A stretch of 12,000 nt of DNA, taken from Cyanobacteria bacterium UBA8156. Lineage in GTDB: Bacteria > Cyanobacteriota > Cyanobacteriia > Pseudanabaenales > Pseudanabaenaceae. Positions 1 to 7,145 of this stretch are shown here, one piece after another. The notes below the pieces were generated by a model. The model did no database searches and had not been told where the DNA came from. It was given only the letters and a program-made list of their open reading frames with translations. Within the stretch, counting starts at the first letter, position 1. Each line of letters opens with the position of its first letter. The position numbers and the translations under genes are program-made. Where the stretch lies: positions 989 through 12,988 of the forward strand of contig DMPD01000193.1 of NCBI GenBank assembly GCA_003456125.1, in the 5' to 3' direction.

Positions 1-486
1 TTTGAGGCGATCGCCGCCCAAGTCAACAACCTGGCATCGCGAACCAGCGAGGGACTGTTGTTGCTGCAACAGCGGACGGGATTCATTGAAATTGTGGTAT
101 CGGGGATTCGACAAGACATTGAAGGTTTGACAGGGCTGGTGAGCAACTTCTCCCAGAGCGTGGAGCAATCCAACGATGCCTTTGAGAACATCCGCCTGGT
201 GACCGAGCGGGTGGCGCGGGTGGGCAGTGCCGTGACCGAATCCAGCCGTGAAATCGCCAACGCCATTCGCCAGAGTTTTGCTTCGGTGCGAGAAATCGAG
301 GCGATCGCCGAGCGTTCGGCTGAACAAGCCAAGTTTACCCGGGAGCGCAGCGCTGAGATGGGGGCCATGTCGCGGCAGTTACTGCAGGAAGTAGAATACT
401 TCCGGTTGCCGCCGGAGAAACTGGCGGCCGTTGGCATTGATGTGGTAGCTACGCGCGTCGAGGAAGACTTGGCAGTTCTGCGGTAG
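1..486 (+). CDS. Methyl-accepting chemotaxis receptor, C-terminal part (5' end outside window)
   Basis: The reading frame is open from base 1 to the TAG at 484-486, giving the last 161 residues of a longer protein. The residues form an almost uninterrupted amphipathic helix rich in E, A, R, S and Q, with heptad spacing and segments such as AFENIRLVTERV, SSREIANAIRQS and AIAERSAEQA. This is typical of the descending arm of the MCP signalling coiled coil. The sensor region, membrane segments, HAMP domain and kinase-contacting hairpin tip are not in the window. Such receptors bind CheA and CheW at the tip and control kinase activity; the next two genes encode those partners, which supports the call. 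In cyanobacteria similar clusters (PilJ or PixJ type) control type IV pilus motility and phototaxis, but without the N-terminus I cannot say which, nor what is sensed. The tail after EVEYFRLPPEKL has no recognisable pentapeptide tether for methylation enzymes. Confidence 0.85.
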   Translation, partial: FEAIAAQVNNLASRTSEGLLLLQQRTGFIEIVVSGIRQDIEGLTGLVSNFSQSVEQSNDAFENIRLVTERVARVGSAVTESSREIANAIRQSFASVREIEAIAERSAEQAKFTRERSAEMGAMSRQLLQEVEYFRLPPEKLAAVGIDVVATRVEEDLAVLR

Positions 487-549
487 CCTGCGCCCCGTCT
501 TTAACAATTCTTGTGTCAATTCTTTGCCAGACAAAAAGCCTAAAACACG

Positions 550-3500
550 GTGACGGTCATGATGGATGCAGAAGCCGAATTGCAAGCTGAGTTGTCCCAG
601 TTGTTTGCCCTGGATACCCAGAAGTATTTGCAGGTGTACCTGGCAACCGTGCAGCAATTGCAGGAAAGCACTTGGCGGGAAGATGTACAGCAGGCCTATC
701 GAGCGATCCACACCATCAAAGGCGGAGCCGCCACCGTAGGTGCCGAAGCCATTCTGAGGGCTGCCACCGTCCTCGAAGATCTGCTTTCGGAAATGCGCTA
801 CCGAGAGCAAGCTCCGTTACTGAGCGATGGGGAACTGCAACAGGCTTTGATGGAAGGGGGCGAGCTGCTGGTGGGCAGCTTGGAACTGACGGACAGCCGG
901 GCGGTGGCACCGCTGGTGCAGCGCTTGGAAGCCCTGCATATCTTTGTGAAGGAACGGTACTTGGCGGATGTCAGCGAAGCCGTGATTCTGCAGAAGGATT
1001 TTGCCGAAAACGGCTTTGATTTGGTGATTCTGGATTTAGACATCGCTTTGGAAAACCTGGAAGCTGATTTGCCACCAGGGATTCAGAATGTGGCCACCCA
1101 AGTACTGGCTCAGTTGAAAGAAATCGGTCAGGAATTGGCCATGAAGCCAGATTGGTTTACGGCGATCGCCGTGGCCGAGCAAGTCTGCCAAAATGCGGAT
1201 GCAGCGGTGTGGCGGGAATTTTACAGTGAGTTTCTGCCCCGTTTGAAGCAGTGTGCGCGGCGCGGCGGGCTGATGAGTGAAGGCGTTCCGGCTGTGCCGA
1301 CGACACCGACCACCGGTAGCCCCGACTCAGGCAGACAGGAACCCCTGGCAAGCGTGCCGCCGGCCCCCGCCGAAAGTGTCCCGATGGCCATGCCGACCGC
1401 CGATCGCTTTGTGGTGGAGTTGGCCGGCTCGGAAGAAGACGCAGAGCTGCGGCAACTGTTTGCCATAGACACGCAAAAAGACCTGCAAAATTATTTTGGT
1501 ACCCTGCAGCAAATTTTGGATTTGCCGTGGAAGGGAGCCATCCAGCAGTTGTACCGGGCCATTCACACCATCAAGGGGGGGGCAGCCACGGTGGGCGCTG
1601 AAGCCATTCTCAAGGTGGCGGCGGCCCTGGAGGAAATTTTGTCGGATTTGCGCTACCTAGACGATGCGCCCCCCTTGACCGATGGGAACCTGCAACAGGT
1701 TTTGTTGGAGGGGGGAGAGCTGTTGCTGGGGGCTTTGGCGGTGAGCGAGGTTCCCTGGACTTCCGTGCAACGGCTGGAGGCGCTCCGGGAGGAAGTGAAA
1801 ACCTCGTACCTGACGGGCATCGATGAGCAGGTGCAACTGTGGCAAGAATTTGCCGATCAGGGTTTTGATCTGGTCATCCTTAGCCTCGAGATGGGGCTGG
1901 AGGAACTAACCCCCGGTACCCCGGTACCCCCCAGCCTGCCCGAAGTCGCTACGGCCACCCTGGCGCAACTGCGGGAAATTGGGGCGGAACTGGAGATGGC
2001 CGCCGGTTGGGAGCAGCTGTTGCAGAAAGGCGAACAGGCGATCGCCCATCCCCAAAGCGATGCCTGGATGCAGTTCTGGCCCTCCTACCTGCAGGAATTG
2101 AAAGCCTGCGCCCGCAAAGGGGGCAAACTAGCCCCAACGCCTCCGGTGCCCTCTACCCCACCGGCGATCGCCCCTCGCCCCGCCGAGGCCAAACCATCGA
2201 GCAAACCGGCCAGCAAACCGGCTTTGGAGGTGTCCCAGGCCGATGTCCAAATTGCCGTGCCCTTGGAGCGTTTGGAGCGATCGTCCCAGTATCTGGTGGA
2301 AACTTTGATGGCCACCCGGGCGACCGAAGGGTTTTATCAGGAAGTGCAAGCGAACCTTTTGCCCTTGGTGGCGTTGGCGCAAGATAGCATTCAATACATT
2401 GCCCAACTGCGGGAAGTCCAAGACGATTACGCCTTGGTGGATGCCAACAAAAACCGGGATGGGGGGCTGCAGGTGGAGCGGTACCGCCAGGGGTACACCG
2501 CCATCAACCGGTTGCTGGAGATCAGCCTGCGCTTGGTGGAGTTGGGGGCAGAAACCGGGGAAGCCGCCCGCCGCACCGCCGACAGCTTGACCAAATTGGA
2601 TCGCAGTTTGCGGGGATTGCAACAAACCATTGAAGAAAGTCGGCTGGTGCCCTTTGAAACCCTCGCCTTTCGGACGCGGGGGATTTTGCGGGATTTGACC
2701 ACTCGGGCCAACAAACCCGCGCAATTGTTTGTGACCGGCGACAAAACCGAATTGGATGCCGGCACCCTCCGAAACCTGGAGCCCGTCTTGCTGCACTTGG
2801 TGCGGAACTCCTTCGACCATGGGTTAGAGGCGCCCGAAGATCGGGTGCGGCTGGGGAAACCGGAGCGGGGGCGCATTGACCTGTCGTTGGCGCGCCGGGG
2901 GAGTGTATTTGTCTTGGACATTGCCGACGATGGCCGGGGGATCGATCGCGCGAAAATTGCCAGAATTGCCACCGAGAAAGGCTTGCCCCTTACCGACACC
3001 AGCACCGACGAAAAATTGTTGGCGGTGATTTGCCAGTCGGGGTTTACCTCCGCCCAAGCCGTGAGCGATATTTCGGGACGGGGTGTGGGGATGGATGTGG
3101 TGGCCAGCCAAATCGCCGCCCTGGGGGGCCAGCTCTCCCTGAGTACCCAGTTGGGCCAAGGAACCCGTTTTCGGATGCAGTTGCCGGTGCCCCACCTGTT
3201 TGTGCGCTGTACCCTGCTGCAGGCCGGCAACCGGTTGTTTGCGGTGCCCGCCAGCGAGGTGTTCACGATGGTGCTGTTGGATGACCTGCTGGTGGAGGAG
3301 GTCACCAATCCGCAGTTGCCCTACCGCCAAACCGTAGTGGAGGATACGGGCGCGGTACCCGCCCTGGATTTGCTGTCCTATTGGCAAGGGGACGAGCAGG
3401 GACGCACCCTGCTGCCCAACAGCGTGGCGGTGCGCACCAAGCAGGCCATCGGTACCGATGGCATCTGGTTGTTGGCAGATAGCATTTACGGACAAAACGA

Positions 3501-4083
3501 CCTGTTGGTGAACGCTTTGCCGCCGCCGTTGACCCCCCCCATCGGCATTTTGGGCACCAGCTTGCTGGCGGATGGGCGATTGGTACCGGTAATCGATGCG
3601 GCGGCCCTGATTGAGGTGGTGCTCCATACTCCGGAGCGGGCCCAAGGCACCCTCTGGCGCTTGCCCCAGGCTGTGGCTGCCAGCGGTGGTACCAGCGATA
3701 GCGATCGCATTTTGGTGGTGGACGATGCGGCCCTGATGCGGCGGCGCTTGGAAGGCAGCTTAACGGCCAAAGGCTACAACGTGCGCACCTGCAGCGATGG
3801 TCAAGAGGCCTGGGAATGGTTGCAGGTCAACGAGCTGCCCGCGCTGATTTTGACGGATATTGAGATGCCACGGATGGATGGATTTACCCTGATCGACCGT
3901 TGTCGGCAGGCTGGGATGACCATGCCGATTGTGGTGGTATCGTCCCGATTGGCCGAAGAGTGGTCGCAAGAAACCAGCCGGTTGGGGGCCACCGATTACC
4001 TCACCAAGGGTTTTTCCACCAATGATTTGCTGAACAAAGTCGCCCAGTATTTCCAAGGAGTGAACCGTGCCGCAACCGTTTAG
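550..4083 (+). CDS. CheA-type hybrid histidine kinase with two HPt domains, CheW domain and receiver
   Basis: Central kinase of the chemosensory cluster, expected to autophosphorylate an HPt histidine and pass phosphate to receiver domains. Numbering is from GTG 550. HPt 1 spans about 7-110 with H54 in AIHTIKGGA; HPt 2 spans about 292-395 with H339 in the same motif. Each is followed by about 130 unrecognised residues ending in CAR(R/K)GG. A Pro/Ala-rich linker (about 526-560, with SKPASKPA encoded by a 12-base repeat) leads to the dimerisation region (about 565-730) and ATPase domain: N box around N753 (HLVRNSFDHGLE), G1 D793-DGRGID, G2 G843-RGVGMD. A CheW-like domain (about 880-1030) and receiver (about 1053-1170) follow, the latter with D1058/D1059, phosphoacceptor D1103, S1131/S1132 and K1153. 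All catalytic motifs look intact. There is no P2 domain. It resembles PilL/ChpA-like cyanobacterial kinases. The start is uncertain: GTG 550, ATG 559 and ATG 562 are in frame and none has a clear Shine-Dalgarno sequence. Confidence 0.95.
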   Translation: MTVMMDAEAELQAELSQLFALDTQKYLQVYLATVQQLQESTWREDVQQAYRAIHTIKGGAATVGAEAILRAATVLEDLLSEMRYREQAPLLSDGELQQALMEGGELLVGSLELTDSRAVAPLVQRLEALHIFVKERYLADVSEAVILQKDFAENGFDLVILDLDIALENLEADLPPGIQNVATQVLAQLKEIGQELAMKPDWFTAIAVAEQVCQNADAAVWREFYSEFLPRLKQCARRGGLMSEGVPAVPTTPTTGSPDSGRQEPLASVPPAPAESVPMAMPTADRFVVELAGSEEDAELRQLFAIDTQKDLQNYFGTLQQILDLPWKGAIQQLYRAIHTIKGGAATVGAEAILKVAAALEEILSDLRYLDDAPPLTDGNLQQVLLEGGELLLGALAVSEVPWTSVQRLEALREEVKTSYLTGIDEQVQLWQEFADQGFDLVILSLEMGLEELTPGTPVPPSLPEVATATLAQLREIGAELEMAAGWEQLLQKGEQAIAHPQSDAWMQFWPSYLQELKACARKGGKLAPTPPVPSTPPAIAPRPAEAKPSSKPASKPALEVSQADVQIAVPLERLERSSQYLVETLMATRATEGFYQEVQANLLPLVALAQDSIQYIAQLREVQDDYALVDANKNRDGGLQVERYRQGYTAINRLLEISLRLVELGAETGEAARRTADSLTKLDRSLRGLQQTIEESRLVPFETLAFRTRGILRDLTTRANKPAQLFVTGDKTELDAGTLRNLEPVLLHLVRNSFDHGLEAPEDRVRLGKPERGRIDLSLARRGSVFVLDIADDGRGIDRAKIARIATEKGLPLTDTSTDEKLLAVICQSGFTSAQAVSDISGRGVGMDVVASQIAALGGQLSLSTQLGQGTRFRMQLPVPHLFVRCTLLQAGNRLFAVPASEVFTMVLLDDLLVEEVTNPQLPYRQTVVEDTGAVPALDLLSYWQGDEQGRTLLPNSVAVRTKQAIGTDGIWLLADSIYGQNDLLVNALPPPLTPPIGILGTSLLADGRLVPVIDAAALIEVVLHTPERAQGTLWRLPQAVAASGGTSDSDRILVVDDAALMRRRLEGSLTAKGYNVRTCSDGQEAWEWLQVNELPALILTDIEMPRMDGFTLIDRCRQAGMTMPIVVVSSRLAEEWSQETSRLGATDYLTKGFSTNDLLNKVAQYFQGVNRAATV
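568..2124 (+). repeat. Internal tandem duplication in the CheA gene (855-base period)
   Basis: Residues 7-240 and 292-525 of the kinase align over their whole length, with roughly half the positions identical by eye. Anchors are offset by exactly 285 residues: F19/F304, the HPt histidine H54/H339 and the closing glycines G240/G525. The most conserved segments are AIHTIKGGAATVGAEAIL and GFDLVIL. The second unit has a Pro/Thr-rich insertion near residues 455-462, offset by a loss after its HPt. A Pro/Ala/Thr-rich spacer (about 241-291) separates the units. Confidence 0.9.
1911..1930 (+). repeat. Short tandem repeat CCCCGGTA x2 plus CCCC, inside CheA unit 2
   Basis: Two perfect adjacent copies of an 8-base unit are followed by CCCC and two further C. 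They encode the PGTPVPP loop, which has no equivalent in unit 1 and so probably arose after the duplication. The unit length is not a multiple of three, so gain or loss of one copy would shift the frame. Confidence 0.7.
4055..4060 (+). promoter_or_regulatory. Ribosome binding site for the CheW-like gene, inside the kinase gene
   Basis: AAGGAG lies six bases before GTG 4067, near-ideal spacing. It fixes the CheW-like start inside the last codons of the kinase gene and suggests translational coupling. Confidence 0.8.
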
Positions 4084-4507
4084 ATTGTTTGCACCACCGG
4101 CGGCCCCAGCCGAGCGCGTATTGCTGATGTCGTCGGGGGAACTCCACTTGGCGTTGCCCATTGGCTTGGTGCGGGAAGTGCTGGTGTCCGCCCCGGTCAG
4201 CCGTCAGGGCAACAGCAGCACGATCGCCTACCAAGAGATGGGTGAAATCAAAACGGTACCGGTGGTGTTGGGCCGCCGTCCCTGTCCCGATACGTTTACG
4301 GGCACCCTGGTGCTGATGCGGGCCGAGTCGTTGGTGGGGGGATTGCTGGCGATCGCCTGTACCGGTTTACCCCGATTAGCCGGGGTGACGGAAAAGGAAT
4401 GGGAAGCCGGTTCCCCCTTGCCCCCCCCTTGGGCTGGGGGCGAGAAAAGCTACCGCCAGGGCGATCGCTGCTACACCTTCTGCGCGGGAATTCAACCCCG
4501 GGCATGA
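4067..4507 (+). CDS. CheW-like scaffold protein (PilI type)
   Basis: A 146-residue cytoplasmic adaptor expected to link the receptor to the CheA-type kinase. GTG 4067 is chosen because AAGGAG sits six bases upstream; the gene overlaps the kinase gene by 17 bases, so the two are almost certainly co-translated. The sequence reads as a single CheW beta-barrel domain: an opening strand VLLMSSGELHLALPI, then GLVREVL, which matches the usual position of the CheW helix after the first strands, a middle segment with IKTVPVVLG, and a later hydrophobic strand GGLLAIACTG. It is at the short end for CheW proteins, like the small PilI group. A Pro-rich loop near residues 117-123 is encoded by an eight-C run (4421-4428), a possible slippage or sequencing-error site; the frame on both sides nevertheless reads as one protein. 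Only the family is assigned, since CheW domains diverge strongly. Confidence 0.8.
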   Translation: MPQPFRLFAPPAAPAERVLLMSSGELHLALPIGLVREVLVSAPVSRQGNSSTIAYQEMGEIKTVPVVLGRRPCPDTFTGTLVLMRAESLVGGLLAIACTGLPRLAGVTEKEWEAGSPLPPPWAGGEKSYRQGDRCYTFCAGIQPRA

Positions 4508-4543
4508 TCCTGGCGGTGGGCGTCGATTGCGTGTACTTTTGTT

Positions 4544-4621
4544 TACAATGTGGAAGGCCACAGCAAGCCAAGCGGGTATCTCAACGAACTCTCGTTTGCT
4601 GTTGTGTTTGTTGTTGTTTTT
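4544..4621 (+). promoter_or_regulatory. Possible desA -10 box and structured leader
   Basis: In the 126-base gap before desA, TACAAT (4544-4549) is a good -10 box, but no -35 box lies at the usual distance. Just after it is the inverted repeat TGTGG-AAGG-CCACA (4549-4562). Further on, CAGCAA (4561-4566) can pair with TTGCTG (4596-4601), and inside that AACGA (4583-4587) with TCGTT (4592-4596). A GT-rich tract (4597-4621) runs up to the ribosome binding site. The stems are short and partly exclude one another. No intrinsic terminator for the upstream genes is evident. Confidence 0.3.
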
Positions 4622-4627
4622 AAGGAG
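4622..4627 (+). promoter_or_regulatory. desA: Ribosome binding site for desA
   Basis: AAGGAG lies six bases before GTG 4634. A second GTG follows at 4637, but spacing favours the first. It comes directly after a T-rich, probably unpaired tract. Confidence 0.8.
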
Positions 4628-4633
4628 TAGGGT

Positions 4634-5692
4634 GTGGTGGCGACGGTGCAGCCGGATCGGTTGGGTGGGGCAGCCGATGCAGAAAATGTCTTGGCTGGTG
4701 TGCGGTTACGGGATGTCCTCCGCACTCTGCCCAAAGAGGTTTTTCAGAAAAATCGGGTCAAGGCTTGGCTTGGGGTTGTCGCCAGCGTCACAGCGGTGAT
4801 CGCTGGCTACGGGCTGATTGTGCTATCGCCGTGGTATTTGCTGCCGCTGGCTTGGATTTTTACCGGTACAGCCCTAACCGGGTGGTTTGTGATTGGGCAC
4901 GACTGCGGTCATCGTTCCTTTGCCAACCGCCGTTGGCTCAACGACTTGGTGGGTCATCTGATTTTTTTGCCTCTTTTGTATCCCTTCCACGGTTGGCGCA
5001 TCCTGCATGACAAGCACCACAAACACACCAACAAGTTGGGCTACGACAACGCTTGGGAGCCGTTTGTAGCAGAAGCCCTGGTCACCCGCCCTGGAATTGT
5101 GCAGTGGGCCTACCAGCGGCTCCGGGGTCGGTTTTGGTGGCTGGCTTCGATCGCCCATTGGTCTATGCTGCATTTTGATTGGCGGCCTTTCACCGGCAAA
5201 GCCCGGGCCGACATTCGATTTTCAGCACTGTTGGTGTTGGTTGCCGCCGCGGTCGGCTTGCCCACACTGGTGCTGACCTTGGGTTGGTGGGGTTTGGTGA
5301 AATTCTGGCTAATGCCGTGGTTGGTGTATCACTTCTGGATGAGTACCTTTACACTGGTGCACCACACCGCCCCCGATATCCCGTTTTACCCGGAGGAAAC
5401 TTGGCATGAGGTGCGATCGCAGTTGAGCGGTACCGTCCATTGCGACTATCCGGGCTGGGTGGAGTTCCTTTGTCACAACATCAACGTACACATTCCCCAC
5501 CACATTTCCACGGCAATTCCTTCCTATAACCTCCGGGCTGCCCACCGCGCGCTGCAAACCCATTGGGGACAACACCTCAAAGAGCGGCAATTTTCGTGGG
5601 CTTTGATGAAAGAAATCACCGATCGCTGCCACATATACGATGGGGAAGTGGCTTACCGCAGCTTTGCCGAGATGGATGCTCAGCGCTCCTAG
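4634..5692 (+). CDS. desA: Acyl-lipid delta-12 (omega-6) fatty acid desaturase DesA
   Basis: A 352-residue integral membrane di-iron enzyme that converts oleoyl to linoleoyl chains on membrane glycerolipids, using ferredoxin as electron donor in cyanobacteria. The three histidine boxes are complete: HDCGH at 89-93, HDKHH at 125-129 and HIPHH at 286-290. Hydrophobic segments lie at about 44-88 and in the SALLVLVAAAVGLPTLVL to KFWLMPWLVYHFW region. The N-terminal LRTLPKEVFQKNRVKAW and the strings WLNDLVGHL, KFWLMPWLVYHFWMSTFT and GTVHCDYPGWVE match what I recall of Synechocystis DesA closely, which favours delta-12 over the omega-3 enzyme DesB or the delta-9 enzyme DesC. Length is normal for the family. 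The start is GTG 4634, six bases after AAGGAG. A 126-base leader separates it from the chemotaxis genes, so it probably has its own promoter. Cyanobacterial desA genes are typically cold-induced; nothing here proves that. Confidence 0.93.
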   Translation: MVATVQPDRLGGAADAENVLAGVRLRDVLRTLPKEVFQKNRVKAWLGVVASVTAVIAGYGLIVLSPWYLLPLAWIFTGTALTGWFVIGHDCGHRSFANRRWLNDLVGHLIFLPLLYPFHGWRILHDKHHKHTNKLGYDNAWEPFVAEALVTRPGIVQWAYQRLRGRFWWLASIAHWSMLHFDWRPFTGKARADIRFSALLVLVAAAVGLPTLVLTLGWWGLVKFWLMPWLVYHFWMSTFTLVHHTAPDIPFYPEETWHEVRSQLSGTVHCDYPGWVEFLCHNINVHIPHHISTAIPSYNLRAAHRALQTHWGQHLKERQFSWALMKEITDRCHIYDGEVAYRSFAEMDAQRS

Positions 5693-5712
5693 AGCGAAAG
5701 CCGTATGCATCA

Positions 5713-5734
5713 CGGTCTTAACCCTTTCGGTCTT
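5713..5734 (+). repeat. Direct repeat CGGTCTT upstream of the lipoprotein gene
   Basis: CGGTCTT occurs at 5713-5719 and 5728-5734, a 15-base period, just upstream of the proposed -35 box. This could be a paired regulator site, but a 7-base repeat in 100 bases may be chance. The rest of the 104-base gap (5693-5796) shows no convincing terminator. Confidence 0.25.
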
Positions 5735-5750
5735 TTCTGGCGGTTGCCTA

Positions 5751-5779
5751 ATGACAAAAAGTCGACCTTGGGGCACAAT
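5751..5779 (+). promoter_or_regulatory. Candidate sigma-70-type promoter for the substrate-binding lipoprotein
   Basis: ATGACA (5751-5756, five of six match TTGACA) and CACAAT (5774-5779, four of six match TATAAT) are separated by 17 bases. A transcript would begin near 5786, giving a very short leader before ATG 5797 or 5803. There is no obvious Shine-Dalgarno sequence before either ATG. Confidence 0.35.
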
Positions 5780-5796
5780 AGGGCGAGATTTCGGGA

Positions 5797-7110
5797 ATGC
5801 CCATGCCACGTCTTGCTGCCCTGCGCTTAATTCTGGTTGCGATCGCCACTGGTTTATGGATTGCGGCGTGCCAACCGTCTCCCCCGCCGACCACCGAAGC
5901 ACCAACCCCACTGGCGCAGGGCAGCGGGGCGACGGGAGGTGTAGAGAGCGAATTGCGCTTGGGGGTGTTGTTGCCAGCCACCGGCGACCTCTCTGCCATT
6001 GGTCAACCGATGGTCAAAGGCATTGATTTTTTGGTGGAGACGGTCAACGCCTGCGGTGGCGTACTGAGCAAACCCATTGCCTACATCAAAGCCGACGATC
6101 GCACCGATCCAGTCGCGGGCACCGAAGCCGCCACCAAATTGGTGCAGGTGGACAACGTCGGGGCGATCGTGGGGGCCTTCGCCAGTTCCGTATCGGCAGC
6201 GGCCATCAGTGTGGCGGCCCCCAACAAAGTGGTGATGGTGTCACCGGGAAGCACCAGCCCCGTATTCACCGAGCGGGCCAAGAAAGGAGAGCTGGACAAA
6301 TTCTGGAACCGGACAGCTCCCCCCGACACCTACCAAGCCGCAGCCTTGGCCAACCTTGCCTTCAAGAAGGGGTTAAAGAATGTGGCCACCATCGCCATCA
6401 ACAACGATTACGGCGTAGGGTTTGAGCGGGTATTCGTCGAGACCTTCGAGAAGTTGGGGGGTACCATCACCAACAAGGCCAATCCGACCCGTTACGATCC
6501 CAAGGCAGCGACCTTTGAGGCGGAAGTCCGGGGGGCCCTGGGCAGCAAGCCCGATGGGTTGGCGGCGATTTTGTATCCAGAGACCGGCGGGGCCATTCTG
6601 AAAGCCGCCTACGAACAGGGGTTGTTGACGGGGGTGCAAGTGTTGCTCACGGATGGCGTGCAGACCGAGGACTTTGCCCAACTGGTCGGCAAAAGCCCGG
6701 ATGGGAAACTGATTTTGGCCGGGGCCTTGGGCACCGTACCGGGGGCCGATGGTAAGTCCTTGGACACCTTTGCCAAGGCCTTCCAAGAGAAGACCAACAC
6801 CGCCCTGGGGGCCTATGTCCCCCACTCCTACGATGCAGCCGCCTTGATTGCGATCGCCGCCGAAGCCGCCAAGAGCGGGCGGGGAGAAGCCATTGCGGCG
6901 CAATTGCGGACGGTGGCCAATCCGCCGGGGGAAGAAGTCAGCGATGTGTGTCAAGCCTTGGCGTTGGCGCGGGAAGGGAAAGAGGTAAACTACCAAGGGG
7001 CCAGCGGCAATGTCGATTTGGATGAGTTTGGGGATGTCCAGGGCAGCTACGATGTGTGGACATTCACCGATGCTGGCAAAATCGAGGTAGTGGATCGCGT
7101 TTCCAGCTAA
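5797..7110 (+). CDS. Amino-acid ABC transporter substrate-binding lipoprotein (LivK/NatB-like)
   Basis: A 437-residue type I periplasmic binding protein. The N-terminus has basic residues (R5, R10), a hydrophobic core and a lipobox ending at C25 (LWIAAC), so the mature protein should be lipid-anchored on the periplasmic face, followed by a Pro/Thr-rich tether to about residue 47. The binding fold starts with LRLGVLLPATGDLSAIGQPM and continues with the family hallmarks GIDFLVETVNACGGV, VGAIVGAFASS, VVMVSPGSTSP and YGVGFERVFVETFEKLGG. NACGGV and the overall length resemble the cyanobacterial neutral amino-acid binder NatB; UrtA (urea) seems less similar. No permease or ATPase gene is adjacent, which fits scattered Nat transporter genes known from Synechocystis. 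The ligand is not provable from sequence. ATG 5803 is an alternative start that keeps the signal peptide. A second lobe up to DVWTFTDAGKIEVVDRVSS is complete, so the gene looks intact. Confidence 0.88.
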   Translation: MPMPRLAALRLILVAIATGLWIAACQPSPPPTTEAPTPLAQGSGATGGVESELRLGVLLPATGDLSAIGQPMVKGIDFLVETVNACGGVLSKPIAYIKADDRTDPVAGTEAATKLVQVDNVGAIVGAFASSVSAAAISVAAPNKVVMVSPGSTSPVFTERAKKGELDKFWNRTAPPDTYQAAALANLAFKKGLKNVATIAINNDYGVGFERVFVETFEKLGGTITNKANPTRYDPKAATFEAEVRGALGSKPDGLAAILYPETGGAILKAAYEQGLLTGVQVLLTDGVQTEDFAQLVGKSPDGKLILAGALGTVPGADGKSLDTFAKAFQEKTNTALGAYVPHSYDAAALIAIAAEAAKSGRGEAIAAQLRTVANPPGEEVSDVCQALALAREGKEVNYQGASGNVDLDEFGDVQGSYDVWTFTDAGKIEVVDRVSS

Positions 7111-7145
7111 TTTGGCGAATTTTGTAACCTATCGGGGAACCCACC

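Noticed and set aside
2427..3308. Long reverse-strand open frame (293 codons) opposite the kinase
   Set aside because: It is a shadow of a strongly supported GC-rich gene: its translation is low-complexity (rich in R, S, P) with no recognisable domain, and the + strand frame carries intact kinase motifs.
4527..4549. TTGCGT and TACAAT as a full desA promoter
   Set aside because: The spacing is only 11 bases, too short for a standard promoter. Only the -10 box was kept, at low confidence.
4399..4623. Open frames spanning the end of the CheW-like gene and the desA leader
   Set aside because: They are in other frames of the CheW-like gene and continue into a low-complexity GT-rich tract; no ribosome binding site or domain supports them.
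5701..5715. CCGT-ATGCATC-ACGG hairpin as a desA terminator
   Set aside because: It has only a four-base stem and no following T run.
5693..5796. NtcA-type site (GTA-N8-TAC) before the amino-acid-binding lipoprotein
   Set aside because: The only GTA near the right place (5703) is not followed by TAC at the required spacing.
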